Below are positions 34,365-44,475 of a DNA stretch of 64,000 nucleotides, in pieces. The notes under the pieces were generated by a model that saw only the letters and a program-made list of their open reading frames with translations, did not search any database and had not been told where the DNA came from. The stretch's first letter is position 1, and every line of letters begins with the position of its first letter. The stretch lies in assembly GCF_004378255.1 (NCBI RefSeq), contig NZ_SNQG01000005.1:248001-312000 (forward strand), written 5' to 3'. A program made the position numbers and the translations under genes. The stretch is from Mucilaginibacter phyllosphaerae. Lineage in GTDB: Bacteria; Bacteroidota; Bacteroidia; Sphingobacteriales; Sphingobacteriaceae.

Positions 34365-36880
34365 ATCTCTTACGTGAAAACAAAGATATTTTTATTTTTC
34401 ACGGCCCTCACTTTAAAAACCTTAGTGAAATTGAACAACAAAAGGCTATTGGTATTATAGGTCAAAAAGCATTAGGGCTGCTTAAACTCAATGCTGATTG
34501 GACCCTCCCCTATATTGTTGTCACTACCACATCTTATCAAAATTGGCTTTTACAAACTGAAACAGGTGATTTAAGTGTTTTAGAAAACCACTTAAGAAAA
34601 AGTATAGTTGAATTTGTATGGTTAACTAAAGGACTTTTATTCAAAAATGCAATTATTAGATCTAGTGCGAAAATAGAAACGTTCGAAGAAAGAGGTGAAT
34701 TTGATAGTTTGGTCAGTGAATTAGATGTTGAACACATAATAAATAAAATATTTACTATTTGGACTGATGCCAAAAAAAAACTATCCAAAAGAAATCATTT
34801 AAACAATGAATTAGCATTAATTATTCAAGCATATATAACACCATTAAAAAACGGTCATTTTTCCAACGAAAGAAGAGTCAGTAGAAATTTCAATAACTGG
34901 GTCATTGAAACTTATAATAAAACTGGTACCATTCAAAATAAAAATGTAACGGTCCATAAAACGCAGTTAGTTCCAACATCAAGCAAATTGCTTTGCAAAA
35001 ACATTAATGAACTTCACACAAAATTAAAAGAACTGGCTATTTTATCTTACGATTTAAATAAAAGGTGTCATTTTGAATGGTTATGGAATGGGAAAGAATT
35101 GTACGTTTTGCAATGCGATGTTGAATTAGAATATATAGGGAGCGCTCCTGGTAGCGATTGGAAATTAAAAGAGAAGATATGTTCCATTTATAAACTAAAA
35201 GCTTTTGTAAAAGAAAAAGATTCCCTTTATAAATGGAATAAAGCTTTACACGTAAAAGTTTTTAGGGAATTAGGATTTAAAGTAAGTGATATTTTCATAC
35301 TAGAAAATACGACTATAATTCAAAAGGTTCTAAATGGTAAAAATGTTAAGAGTTTAATCGATGACTTAGATTGGCTTACAGAATACCCAATTGTTATTCG
35401 TACCTCCCATAAACAAAATGAAAATCTTTTTAACTTAAATCTTCCTCGTACTGAAACCGTATTTAATGCAAATGATGCGTTAGCATTCATTAAAAATCGA
35501 AGTCAAGAGTTTATTGACAACGACTTGAGACTAGACCAATTTTCTTTTTTAATACATCGTTTTATTATTTCAAAGTCGTGCGCTTTAGTACTATCAAAAC
35601 CAAATTCATCAAAAGTTAGGATAGATTCGAGTTGGGGCTTTGCTGACGGGTTAGGATACAATCCATATGATTCTTTCGAGTTAGATATTTCTTCCAAGTC
35701 AAGTATTAAGAAACAAATTAGATGTAAAAAAGAATACTTAGACGTTGACAACGTAGGAAACTGGATTTTAAAAAAAGCCGGTAGTGCTTGGGACTGGAAA
35801 GAATCTCTAGATAGTGAAGAACTGTTTGAGATAGCTAATATGAGTGTTCAAATAGCTAATAAGTTGGACTCTGATGTTATTATTATGTTCTTCATTGGAG
35901 GGGACCAATCAACAATACATCCCAAAATATTACCTTGGCATTATTCTACTAAGGAGGTACCAAAATATAATCAAGAAAGAACTTTAAGTGAATCCGTATT
36001 TTTAATTAGAAAAATCATCATCTCTAATAAACTTGATTTTGAAAACTTTAAAAGTAAAGTAGAGAATAATGAAAATAACGCTAAATCAACTATAGTCTTA
36101 AAACTAGATACAGATTTGCTCCGTAATACAGATTTCATTAGTGAAATTGGACGGTTTGCAAATGAAAAAAGTTATTATGTAGAACTTATTGGAAGCATCC
36201 TTTCACATGTTTACTATATCCTATCACGTGAAAATGTAAAAGTAAAATGCACTTATGATTTTAGCCCTAACTACATAAAACAAGAATTCAATAAATTAGT
36301 TAGAGATAAAATCCCCGAAAAAATAACATCTAAAGGAGAACTAGCTGTTACACACAAATTAGCACCTGAAAAATTAATTTCTTTATTAAAAACAAAGGCG
36401 GTAGAGGAAGCTTTAGAGTTATTCTTTGAAACAAATAACAAAAATATTATTGAAGAGCTTGCTGACGTTCTGGAAGTTATTAGGAGTATATCTAAAGTAC
36501 TGGGTGTTAATTTTTCAGATTTGGAAAACAAAGCTGATGCTAAAAGGGCTGAAAGAGGGGGATTTGAAGATGGTGTGTTTTTAGAAGAAACAACTGAGGT
36601 GTCGTTAGTGCAAAATATTAATAGTAAACCTCAAAAACACCCAATAACTAATAAAAAACAGGATTACCAAAATAAAATTATATCTAGTTTCGATGAATTA
36701 ACCGCTCCATTAGTTCCTTATAGTTCCAAAACCGTTTTCTTAAAACCTATATATATAAAAGATATAGATAAAGATGTGATTTTGCAGTATAGTATTAAAG
36801 GCTTAAAAATAATGTTTAAATCTCCCAATCAAGATTATGTTGATCCTAGTCAATTATCACTGTTTGCAGTTGCCCCCTAA
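34361..36880 (+). CDS. PEP-synthase-type ATP-grasp fused to a MazG-like pyrophosphohydrolase
   Basis: An 839-residue cytoplasmic fusion. Residues 20-260 resemble the pyruvate phosphate dikinase N-terminal ATP-grasp: IGQKALGLLKLN, NAIIRSSAKIETFEERGEF (96-114), LALIIQAYI near 152 and FEWLWNGKELYVLQCD near 241. Residues about 330-540 look like a diverged second module (YPIVIRTSHK, VRIDSSWGFADGLGYNPYDSFELD). The phosphohistidine swivel and PEP-binding barrel are absent, so it is not PEP synthase. Residues 644-745 are MazG/NTP-pyrophosphohydrolase-like: KLVRDKIPEKI, EEALE (682-686) and EELAD (698-702). The C-terminal 80 residues are uncharacterised. ATP-driven transfer plus nucleotide hydrolysis is inferred. 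Confidence 0.75.
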   Translation: MNLLRENKDIFIFHGPHFKNLSEIEQQKAIGIIGQKALGLLKLNADWTLPYIVVTTTSYQNWLLQTETGDLSVLENHLRKSIVEFVWLTKGLLFKNAIIRSSAKIETFEERGEFDSLVSELDVEHIINKIFTIWTDAKKKLSKRNHLNNELALIIQAYITPLKNGHFSNERRVSRNFNNWVIETYNKTGTIQNKNVTVHKTQLVPTSSKLLCKNINELHTKLKELAILSYDLNKRCHFEWLWNGKELYVLQCDVELEYIGSAPGSDWKLKEKICSIYKLKAFVKEKDSLYKWNKALHVKVFRELGFKVSDIFILENTTIIQKVLNGKNVKSLIDDLDWLTEYPIVIRTSHKQNENLFNLNLPRTETVFNANDALAFIKNRSQEFIDNDLRLDQFSFLIHRFIISKSCALVLSKPNSSKVRIDSSWGFADGLGYNPYDSFELDISSKSSIKKQIRCKKEYLDVDNVGNWILKKAGSAWDWKESLDSEELFEIANMSVQIANKLDSDVIIMFFIGGDQSTIHPKILPWHYSTKEVPKYNQERTLSESVFLIRKIIISNKLDFENFKSKVENNENNAKSTIVLKLDTDLLRNTDFISEIGRFANEKSYYVELIGSILSHVYYILSRENVKVKCTYDFSPNYIKQEFNKLVRDKIPEKITSKGELAVTHKLAPEKLISLLKTKAVEEALELFFETNNKNIIEELADVLEVIRSISKVLGVNFSDLENKADAKRAERGGFEDGVFLEETTEVSLVQNINSKPQKHPITNKKQDYQNKIISSFDELTAPLVPYSSKTVFLKPIYIKDIDKDVILQYSIKGLKIMFKSPNQDYVDPSQLSLFAVAP

Positions 36881-37020
36881 ACCCGATAACAGCGGATACC
36901 GGCCTCGAGCCTAAAGCCTGTGCCGTATAAGCGGATAGCGGGGCTGCTGTAACCGAAGCACCACTGTATTTGCTTTTTCGGGTTATTAAAAAATATTGCA
37001 TCTTAGCCAAAAATAGCTAA
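36881..37020. other. Right border of the AT-rich island
   Basis: 140 bases of mixed composition with the near-repeats GCGGATACC and GCGGATAGC but no terminator, transfer RNA or inverted terminal repeat. Composition returns abruptly to the chromosome average. Confidence 0.5.
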
Positions 37021-38700
37021 TTGATTACCCAGGCATTTATTTTACCCTTTTTTTGGCTGCTGGCCTTTATTTTTATTACGGGCGTTGGGGTGGCCTGCAT
37101 GCCTTTTGGCAAACAAAGGGGTGTGCCGGGGGGCAGTTTGTTCAGCGGGTTTTGGTATGGGCTGGGCATGGTTATCCTGTTTTTACAGTTATGGAACCTG
37201 TTTTTACCCGTTAACAGCCTTTGCTGGCTGTGCCTGCTGCCGGTTGCTGCCTACGGGTGCCGGTTGCTGTGGCCCACGCGCAGTGGTTTTACCCAACCGG
37301 GGGTGCTTGCGGGGGTGCTTTGGCTGATGATAGTGGTATTTTTGATTGTCAGCAGCCTGGATAACAGCTTTATATACGATACGCTTGTTTACCATTTTTA
37401 TACCATTAAGGTGCTGGGCGCCTACCCTGCCATACCGGGCATAGGTAATTTGTTTACGTATCTGGGCATCAATCAGTCGTACTTTTTATACCCGGCTTTT
37501 TTAAATGCGCTGTGGGGGCATTACCAGGGCGCCTGCGCAGCCAACGGACTGCTGGCTTTGGTGATATGCACCGAGATTGTATGGCGAAACGCCGCCTGCC
37601 TGCAGGGCAAACAAAAGTTAAGCTTTTATGCATTGTTCCAGCTGTTGTTTTTGCCGCTGTGCATTAATGTAGGCGTGCAAAACCTAAGCAGCCCCACGCC
37701 CGATGTATTCATTAACCTGCTTACCTTTAAGGTGATGGCAGATATGATTGCCTGTATAGAAGCGAAAGAAAAGTTAACCTTTTTAGATTTGTTTTTACCG
37801 GCTTTTTACTGCCTGCTGGGCGTTGTAATGAAGTTTAGCTTTATTGGCGTTGCCCTGGGCGCTGCCATGGTGTTGCTATGGGCGTTAATAACCAACAAGC
37901 TTTACCGGGCGGGCAGCATGCTGATAGCAGCAGGCATAGCTTTGCTGCTGATAGTGCCCTGGGTGATCAGGGGTGGTATTACCAGCGGGTATATCGCCTT
38001 CCCGGCTACGGCCTTGCCGCTGCCTGCCGACTGGCGCATGCCCGCCAAAGAACTAACGTATTACCTGGCCTATGTTAAAGGCTTTGCCCGTACGCACCTG
38101 CACGGGCAGCCCGCCATTGATGCCGCCTACACCTACACCTGGATCCCCGCCTGGATCAAAAGGATGCTTACCACATTTGGTTTTATAGTGCCGGTGCTGT
38201 TGGCTGTTGGTGCAGCTGTTTTACTGCGCATTAAACGCATCGGCGCCGCCAAACTATATGCCGTACTGATCCCCCTGGTTATTGCGATGGCCTTTTGGCT
38301 GGTAATCGCGCCCGATATCCGCTTTGCGGCGTTCGCCTTTTGGGCCTTTGGGCTGGCGCCTGCCGCATACCTTATCAGCCATTATCCTGTTAAATACCTC
38401 CGGCTGTTTTTGCCCTTTATTTTTGTTTGCTGTTTGCTGATGATGGTACGCAATTTTAATAAAGATATTACCCCCCTGGGCGATGTGCAGCACATCAATA
38501 GTAAGGTATTTGTAACCGCATCGGGCTTAAAAATAAACGTGGTAGCCAACTCGGCCACCTCTGATGACTGGATCATCGGCGACTGCGATATCCCCTGCTC
38601 GGTACATCCCGATAGCGCGTTAACAATGCGTGGCAGCACCATTCAAAACGGCTTTAAGCTGGCCCTGCCTGCTAAAAATACGCCTCCGCAGGCACGCTAA
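37021..38700 (+). CDS. Multi-pass membrane protein, possibly GT-C glycosyltransferase-like
   Basis: A 559-residue membrane protein with about 12 hydrophobic helices. The loop after helix 4-5, SFIYDTLVYHFYTIKVLGAYPAIPGIGNLFTYLG, has a D-x-x-x-Y-H core and a PG-x-x-N motif reminiscent of GT-C transferases (PMT/ArnT type), where such a loop holds the catalytic acid. A small soluble domain ends the protein. TTG at 37021, straight after an in-frame TAA, keeps the first helix; the first ATG (27 residues in) would lose it. Function is tentative. Confidence 0.75.
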   Translation: MITQAFILPFFWLLAFIFITGVGVACMPFGKQRGVPGGSLFSGFWYGLGMVILFLQLWNLFLPVNSLCWLCLLPVAAYGCRLLWPTRSGFTQPGVLAGVLWLMIVVFLIVSSLDNSFIYDTLVYHFYTIKVLGAYPAIPGIGNLFTYLGINQSYFLYPAFLNALWGHYQGACAANGLLALVICTEIVWRNAACLQGKQKLSFYALFQLLFLPLCINVGVQNLSSPTPDVFINLLTFKVMADMIACIEAKEKLTFLDLFLPAFYCLLGVVMKFSFIGVALGAAMVLLWALITNKLYRAGSMLIAAGIALLLIVPWVIRGGITSGYIAFPATALPLPADWRMPAKELTYYLAYVKGFARTHLHGQPAIDAAYTYTWIPAWIKRMLTTFGFIVPVLLAVGAAVLLRIKRIGAAKLYAVLIPLVIAMAFWLVIAPDIRFAAFAFWAFGLAPAAYLISHYPVKYLRLFLPFIFVCCLLMMVRNFNKDITPLGDVQHINSKVFVTASGLKINVVANSATSDDWIIGDCDIPCSVHPDSALTMRGSTIQNGFKLALPAKNTPPQAR

Positions 38701-38731
38701 AAACTATGCATGCATAGTTATGTAAATTCAC

Positions 38732-38739
38732 TAATTTTG
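38732..38739 (+). promoter_or_regulatory. -7 promoter box of icmF
   Basis: TAATTTTG matches TAnnTTTG, 24 bases ahead of the ATG at 38764; no clear -33 TTTG is present at 19 bases. Confidence 0.4.
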
Positions 38740-38763
38740 TGTTTTACCAATTATACCGCCTTC

Positions 38764-41700
38764 ATGGAAAGCATTGCTCCTTATCAATCCAAGTACAAGA
38801 TCCGCTTTGTTACGGCCGCCTCGTTGTTTGACGGGCACGACGCTACCATCAACATTATGCGCCGTATTTTGCAATCTACCGGCGCCGAGGTGATACACCT
38901 GGGGCACAACCGCAGTGTGGATGAAATTGTAAATTGTGCGATACAGGAGGATGTACAGGGCATTGCCCTCACCAGCTACCAGGGCGGCCACGTAGAGTAT
39001 TTTAAATACATGCACGATCTGCTGGCCGAACGCGGCGCAGGCCATATCAAGATCTTTGGCGGCGGCGGCGGGGTTTTTCTGCCCCACGAGATCGCCGAGC
39101 TGCAGGCTTATGGCATCAGCAAGATCTATTCGCCCGATGACGGCCGCACCATGGGCCTGCAGGGGATGATCAACGATATGATGAGGCAATGTGATTTTTC
39201 GTTAACGGAGCCGGAATTAGGTGCGGGTGCGGATAAGGTTAAACAGATAGCACGTCATATTTCCGCTGCCGAAGCCGGCAGTTACACCGCACTCACCGCT
39301 CCTAAACCCCCACTCCATATCCCTGTACTTGGTATCACCGGCACGGGCGGGTCGGGCAAGTCGAGTTTGGTGGATGAGTTTGTACGGCGTTTTTTGATGG
39401 AGACGGATAAAACGCTGGCCATTATATCGGTAGACCCCAGCAAGCGTAAAACGGGCGGCGCCCTGCTGGGCGACCGCATCCGGATGAATGCGATCAATAA
39501 CCCTCGGGTGTATATGCGCTCGTTAGCCACGCGGCAGGCCAACCTGGCCCTCAGTAAGCACGTGCAGGAGGCTATTGATATTTGCAAGGCAGCAGGGTAT
39601 GATATGGTGATAGTGGAAACGAGCGGCATAGGCCAGTCGGACACGATGATCACCGACTACTGCGACCTTTCCCTTTACGTAATGACCCCCGAGTTTGGCG
39701 CGGCTACCCAGCTGGAAAAAATAGACATGCTTGATTTTGCCGACCTGGTGGCCCTGAACAAGTTTGATAAACGCGGCGCTTTAGATGCCATACGCGATGT
39801 GCGCAAGCAATATAAGCGCAACCATATGCTTTTTGATGCTAAGGATGACGACCTGCCTGTTTACGGCACCATGGCCTCGCAGTTTAACGACCCTGGTATG
39901 AACACCCTGTTTACCGCCCTGATGAAAACCGTGAAGGAGAAGACAGGGGTGGATCTTTTGGAGGGAAAAGGTGAAAGGTTAAAGGTTAAAGAGGGGGAAT
40001 CGGAGAAGATCTATATCATCCCGCCGGATAGGGTAAGGTATTTGGCCGAGATAGCCGAGAGCAGCGCCGCCTACACCGACTGGGTGAACGGGCAGTGTAA
40101 GATAGCACAGCAAATGTACCAGGTAAGTGGGGCGATGGAAACCGTAGAGGCACAATACTTTGCGCCTCCCGCCATGCAGGCTGCCGATGCACAGGAGTTT
40201 AAGACGCGAAGTATCGCGTCTCTACAACAGATTTATCAAAACCTCGAAAACCACCTGCACCCCGATTGCAAGCGCCTGTTAAAGGAATGGCCGGAAACGG
40301 TTGCCAAATACAAGGCGGATAATTTTATTTATAAGGTGAGGGATAAAGAGATCAAACAGCCTTTGTACTATACTTCGCTTTCGCAGTTGCAAATACCTAA
40401 AATAGCGCTGCCTAAGTACGAGGCCTGGGGCGATATACTGCGCTGGCTGCTTACCGAGAATGTACCGGGCGAGTTTCCGTATGCCGCAGGGGTGTTCCCG
40501 CTAAAGCGCGACGGGGAAGACCCAACCCGCATGTTTGCCGGAGAGGGCGGCCCCGAACGGACGAACAAAAGGTTCCATTATGTATCGCTTGGTCAGCCTG
40601 CGCATAGGTTGTCTACCGCGTTTGACTCTGTTACCCTTTACGGCGAAGACCCGCACGAACGGCCGGATATTTACGGAAAAATTGGTAACTCGGGCGTAAG
40701 CATCGCCACGCTGGATGATGCCAAAAAGCTTTACTCGGGGTTTGACCTTTGCCACGCCTCCACCTCCGTAAGCATGACCATCAATGGCCCTGCCCCCATG
40801 CTACTCGGTTTCTTCATGAATGCCGCCATAGACCAGCAATGCGAAAAATACATCACCGAACATGGGCTACAGCATTTGGTGGAGGCTGCGTATAGGAGGG
40901 TTTATGATGATAGGGGGCTTACCCGCCCACAATATCAGGGAGGTTCATTACCGAATGGCAATAGTGGTTTGGGTTTAATGTTATTAGGCCTAACCGGCGA
41001 CCAGGTTTTACCGGCGGATGTTTACGGGCAGATCCGGGCGTATGCTATAGCCACCGTTCGCGGTACCGTTCAGGCGGATATTTTGAAGGAAGATCAGGCG
41101 CAGAATACCTGTATCTTCTCAACAGAGTTTGCCCTGCGGATGATGGGCGATATCCAGCAGTATTTTATCAGGGAGAAGGTGAGGAATTTTTATTCGGTGT
41201 CGATCTCGGGTTACCACATTGCCGAGGCCGGCGCTAATCCTATCACCCAGCTGGCCTTTACGCTGAGTAACGGCTTTACTTATGTAGAGTATTACCTGAG
41301 CCGGGGGATGCACATAGATGATTTTGCACCCAACCTGTCCTTCTTCTTCAGTAATGGTATCGATCCGGAGTATTCGGTGATAGGCCGTGTGGCCAGGCGC
41401 ATCTGGGCCAAGGCCATCAAAAATAAGTATAAGGGGAATGATAGGTCGCAGAAGTTGAAGTACCATATCCAAACCAGCGGAAGGTCGCTGCATGCGCAGG
41501 AGATTGATTTTAACGATATTCGTACCACCCTGCAGGCATTGTACGCTATTTACGATAATTGCAACTCCCTACACACCAACGCTTACGACGAGGCCATCAC
41601 CACCCCTACCGAAGAATCTGTACGCAGGGCGATGGCTATTCAGCTCATCATTAACCGGGAGCTGGGCCTGGCCAAAAACGAGAACCCCATACAGGGTGCC

Positions 41701-42159
41701 TTCATCATCGAAGAATTAACCGACCTGGTAGAGCAGGCCGTGCTAACCGAGTTTAAGGCCATCAATGATCGTGGCGGTGTACTGGGCGCTATGGAAACTA
41801 TGTACCAGCGCAGCAAGATCCAGGAAGAATCGCTTTATTACGAAACCCTGAAACATACCGGCGAGTACCCTATCATCGGTGTAAATACCTTCCTGAACAA
41901 GAAGGGGTCGCCCACTATCGTACCATCAGAAGTAATCCGCGCTACCGAGGAGGAGAAGCAGTTTCAGATAGCGGCCCTGTACCTGTTCAAACAACGTAAT
42001 GAGGATCATGCCCCCGCCCTGTTAAAAGCGTTGCAGGAGAAAGCCATAGCCGGCGATAATATCTTCGAAGCGCTGATGCAGGCCTGTAAGTATTGCAGCC
42101 TGGGCCAGATAAGCCATGCGCTTTACGAAGTAGGCGGGCAGTATCGGCGGAATATGTAG
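38764..42159 (+). CDS. icmF: Fused isobutyryl-CoA mutase IcmF
   Basis: A 1131-residue fusion that interconverts isobutyryl-CoA and butyryl-CoA with adenosylcobalamin. Residues 1-140 bind B12 ([15 protein letters not shown], with DGHD at 23-26). Residues about 185-420 are the MeaB-like GTPase chaperone: Walker [10 protein letters not shown] (193-201), [12 protein letters not shown] and a [14 protein letters not shown] switch. From about 510 on is the mutase barrel. The linker carries two odd insertions: a Lys/Glu/Gly low-complexity stretch at 400-415 and nine residues at 480-488 encoded by a dispersed repeat. ATG 38764 is chosen over one 54 bases earlier. Confidence 0.95.
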   Translation: MESIAPYQSKYKIRFVTAASLFDGHDATINIMRRILQSTGAEVIHLGHNRSVDEIVNCAIQEDVQGIALTSYQGGHVEYFKYMHDLLAERGAGHIKIFGGGGGVFLPHEIAELQAYGISKIYSPDDGRTMGLQGMINDMMRQCDFSLTEPELGAGADKVKQIARHISAAEAGSYTALTAPKPPLHIPVLGITGTGGSGKSSLVDEFVRRFLMETDKTLAIISVDPSKRKTGGALLGDRIRMNAINNPRVYMRSLATRQANLALSKHVQEAIDICKAAGYDMVIVETSGIGQSDTMITDYCDLSLYVMTPEFGAATQLEKIDMLDFADLVALNKFDKRGALDAIRDVRKQYKRNHMLFDAKDDDLPVYGTMASQFNDPGMNTLFTALMKTVKEKTGVDLLEGKGERLKVKEGESEKIYIIPPDRVRYLAEIAESSAAYTDWVNGQCKIAQQMYQVSGAMETVEAQYFAPPAMQAADAQEFKTRSIASLQQIYQNLENHLHPDCKRLLKEWPETVAKYKADNFIYKVRDKEIKQPLYYTSLSQLQIPKIALPKYEAWGDILRWLLTENVPGEFPYAAGVFPLKRDGEDPTRMFAGEGGPERTNKRFHYVSLGQPAHRLSTAFDSVTLYGEDPHERPDIYGKIGNSGVSIATLDDAKKLYSGFDLCHASTSVSMTINGPAPMLLGFFMNAAIDQQCEKYITEHGLQHLVEAAYRRVYDDRGLTRPQYQGGSLPNGNSGLGLMLLGLTGDQVLPADVYGQIRAYAIATVRGTVQADILKEDQAQNTCIFSTEFALRMMGDIQQYFIREKVRNFYSVSISGYHIAEAGANPITQLAFTLSNGFTYVEYYLSRGMHIDDFAPNLSFFFSNGIDPEYSVIGRVARRIWAKAIKNKYKGNDRSQKLKYHIQTSGRSLHAQEIDFNDIRTTLQALYAIYDNCNSLHTNAYDEAITTPTEESVRRAMAIQLIINRELGLAKNENPIQGAFIIEELTDLVEQAVLTEFKAINDRGGVLGAMETMYQRSKIQEESLYYETLKHTGEYPIIGVNTFLNKKGSPTIVPSEVIRATEEEKQFQIAALYLFKQRNEDHAPALLKALQEKAIAGDNIFEALMQACKYCSLGQISHALYEVGGQYRRNM
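40201..40227 (+). repeat. Dispersed repeat lying in frame inside icmF
   Basis: GACGCGAAGTATCGCGTC (40203-40220) followed by TCTAC matches the palindrome at 62133-62158. It reads in frame as KTRSIASLQ in the linker of IcmF. Confidence 0.75.
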
Positions 42160-42540
42160 TCCCCACAACCCCCTGAAGGGGGAGTTTTTGAAAGCAAGGC
42201 GAAAGATTCAACCTTTACCCCTTCTGTTTCCCCTTTAGGAGGTTTGCCTTATTTGCGTTTAGCTGTAACATTGGCAGGAAGGGACGGGATCTGTCAGTGA
42301 ATTGTGCATATGTGATTTGCAAGGCGGCGAATAGATGCTTCGCTATCGTTCAGCATAACAAAAAAGACAAAAGAGCCTGATGAACCGAACGTTAGCTCTC
42401 CTAATGCGGCCTTAACGCGTTGCGGATAGCACAGGCACTGCCTTAATACACCCTTTAACAGCGACGCGGTACAGCCGCGTGTTTTTTCTTTGGTTCGTTT
42501 CTTTTTTGCGACAAAAAAGAAATGAACATCCACTGACGAT
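42160..42540. repeat. Cluster of intergenic repeat elements after icmF
   Basis: The 520-base gap to 42678 holds CCCCCTGAAGGGGG (42170-42183), an ATGCTTCGCTATCGTTCAGCAT fragment (about 42332) and a hairpin TTTCTTTTTTGCGACAAAAAAGAAA (42498-42522). All three are repeat types seen dispersed in related genomes. From 42541 to 42678 there is no clear signal. Confidence 0.6.
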
Positions 42541-42678
42541 TAATAAAGCAAACCCATTCCTAACAAAGAACTATTCACACGCCCGTCCGCTTTTTGTCCA
42601 AACTGTCCCGCTCCCCTAAACGGACAGACGGAACCAACGTTTGCATCCCGCCCGGCTTTTACCTAATTTTATTCATCT

Positions 42679-43389
42679 ATGAAAAAGCTGCTCCTAATAG
42701 TTACGCTCATCATTTTGGCAAATGCCGCATCTGCGCAGGATGCAGCCTCCATCTGCCAAAAAATAAACGAATTGAATAATCGCGTGCTACATGGCACTAT
42801 TAAACGGGCGGATGCAGCCAAACAGTTTAAAACCCTATTATCATCATTAAGCGAAAAGCTTCCGCTCAATGATCAAGCCTCATGGACCTTCCCGCTGAAA
42901 GGTTATCAAGCAAATGCTATTGGCGGCACCCATGGCAACGGCTACAGTGCTAAGGGATATAACTACCTGGATGGTAATAAACACAGCGCCCACCCTGCGC
43001 ACGATATTTTTATTAATGACAAAAACCAGGACGATCTGGATGATAACACAGGTAAACCTGTTGATGTACTGGCCATAGCCGATGGCATTGTAGTGGCCTG
43101 CACCAATAATTGGGAAACCACAAGCGCCTGGCGCGGTGGCAAGTTTATTTGGGTGTACCATAGGTCGTTGCATATTTTTAGCTACTACGCCCACAACCGG
43201 GCCATATTTGTACAACCGGGCGACGAGGTAAAGCAAGGCGATAAAATTGCCGAGGTTGGCCGTACAGGCTTAAACGCCTGTAAAAAACGTTCGCCAACAC
43301 ATTTACATTTTTCAGCTTTCCGGCTTGTAGACGGCTTGCCGGTACCCTTTAACCCTTATCAGCAGCTACTTAGTTCAACCAAACGATGA
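42679..43389 (+). CDS. Exported M23 (LytM) metallopeptidase
   Basis: A 236-residue secreted protein: signal peptide KKLLLIVTLIILANAASAQ, then an M23 peptidase domain from about residue 95. HPAHDIF gives the first His and Asp ligands, YYAHN the second region, and THLHFSA the catalytic H-x-H. M23 enzymes cut peptide cross-links of peptidoglycan. The TAA stop overlaps the ATG of the DUF4846 gene by four bases (ATGA), so they are coupled. The domain carries a longer-than-usual loop rich in Asp (KNQDDLDDNTGK). Confidence 0.9.
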   Translation: MKKLLLIVTLIILANAASAQDAASICQKINELNNRVLHGTIKRADAAKQFKTLLSSLSEKLPLNDQASWTFPLKGYQANAIGGTHGNGYSAKGYNYLDGNKHSAHPAHDIFINDKNQDDLDDNTGKPVDVLAIADGIVVACTNNWETTSAWRGGKFIWVYHRSLHIFSYYAHNRAIFVQPGDEVKQGDKIAEVGRTGLNACKKRSPTHLHFSAFRLVDGLPVPFNPYQQLLSSTKR

Positions 43390-44144
43390 AAAACATTTTA
43401 GGTATAATATTACTAATTGTACTCGCAGCATTTATCCCGGCAGATAATGTGCATACCCGTTTTAAGCCACCTGCAGGCTACACACGCGTAGCTGTTGCGC
43501 CCGATAGCTTTGGGGCATACTTACAGGCATTATTGCTTAAACCGGCCGGTAGCCACACCAAAACCTATACCGGTAGCATTGCCCGTACCGACGCTTACAC
43601 CGCCGCCGTGATAGACATGAGCATTGGCAGCCAGAACCTGCAGCAATGCGCCGACGCTGTAATGCGCCTGCGTGCCGAATACCTGTATCAGCAAAAAAAC
43701 TACCCCGCCATTACCTTTAATTTTACCAGCGGTTTTAAGTGCGATTATGTGCATTATGCCAACGGCTACCGCTATGCCAACGAGCGCTGGGTGTTAAAGG
43801 AAAAAAAGGATTATAGCTACCCCAATTTTTTACGATACATGAACCTGGTATTTTCTTACGCGGGTACCCTATCCTTACAAAAAGAATTAAAACCTGTTAC
43901 CAACCCTAACGATTTAAAAGCCGGTGATGTGTTCATCAAAGGAGGTTCGCCGGGCCATTGTTTTATGGTGATGGATGTGGCCGAAAATAGCGCCCATCAA
44001 AAACAGTTTTTGCTGGCGCAAAGCTTTATGCCGGCACAAAATATACAGGTGCTGCAAAATGGCTCGCCATGGTTTAGCCTGGCCGCAACCGCCCAAATAC
44101 CCTACGGCGAATTGATAGATACCCGGTATTTAAAAAGGTTTTAA
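43386..44144 (+). CDS. Exported DUF4846 protein
   Basis: A 252-residue secreted protein of the DUF4846 family: signal peptide ILGIILLIVLAAFIPA, then the GYTRVAVAPDSFGAYLQALLL start and DMSIGSQNLQQCADAVMRLRAEYLY near residue 78, which are family signatures. GDVFIKGGSPGHCFMVMDV near 178 has a conserved Cys-His-like core, suggesting an NlpC/P60-like enzymatic site; this is inference. Coupling to the M23 peptidase suggests a cell-wall role. Confidence 0.85.
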   Translation: MKNILGIILLIVLAAFIPADNVHTRFKPPAGYTRVAVAPDSFGAYLQALLLKPAGSHTKTYTGSIARTDAYTAAVIDMSIGSQNLQQCADAVMRLRAEYLYQQKNYPAITFNFTSGFKCDYVHYANGYRYANERWVLKEKKDYSYPNFLRYMNLVFSYAGTLSLQKELKPVTNPNDLKAGDVFIKGGSPGHCFMVMDVAENSAHQKQFLLAQSFMPAQNIQVLQNGSPWFSLAATAQIPYGELIDTRYLKRF

Positions 44145-44475
44145 TTAATGGCATAAGCTACCATAACCGGCGGGGCATGGGCTACCCGCATTGTGTAATA
44201 ACCTGCCACCAGGCCCTATATACAGGCTGTTTGCGTATAAACATGGTGGTTGTATTTATAATCTATCAACCCGCTTTAATTGGGGCGTATTTAACCCTTT
44301 TGTACAGTTTAAGATACACAAAAATGTGTTTTAGATATAATAAAGCCCTATTACGGGAGTTTATTTATAACAGCACTATTTACCTGTTAAACCTTTCCTT
44401 ATTTTATTTTTACACGATAAGTAATGTATTAAGGCACGGCTATTGCCTTATCATTACCGAAATAATTTAATTGTT
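44145..44475. other. Gap without a credible gene
   Basis: 331 bases. An open frame at 44177-44470 (97 codons) has no start context or recognisable features and is probably spurious. No repeat or hairpin stands out. Confidence 0.5.

Noticed and set aside
34361-36880. Calling the island fusion a phosphoenolpyruvate synthase
   Set aside because: Only the N-terminal ATP-grasp-like motifs are present. The swivelling His domain and PEP-binding barrel are missing, and a MazG-like domain takes their place.
32381-37020. Island ends as transposon or integrase-type termini
   Set aside because: No integrase or transposase gene, no inverted terminal repeats and no transfer-RNA end at either border. Only composition supports a foreign origin.
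42498-42522. Hairpin after icmF as a riboswitch
   Set aside because: The stem is an A/T-rich repeat-type palindrome with no aptamer-like conserved loops and no downstream cobalamin gene.
44177-44470. 97-codon open frame between the DUF4846 and small membrane genes
   Set aside because: No recognisable features, weak start context, and it overlaps the start region of the following small membrane gene frame; probably chance.
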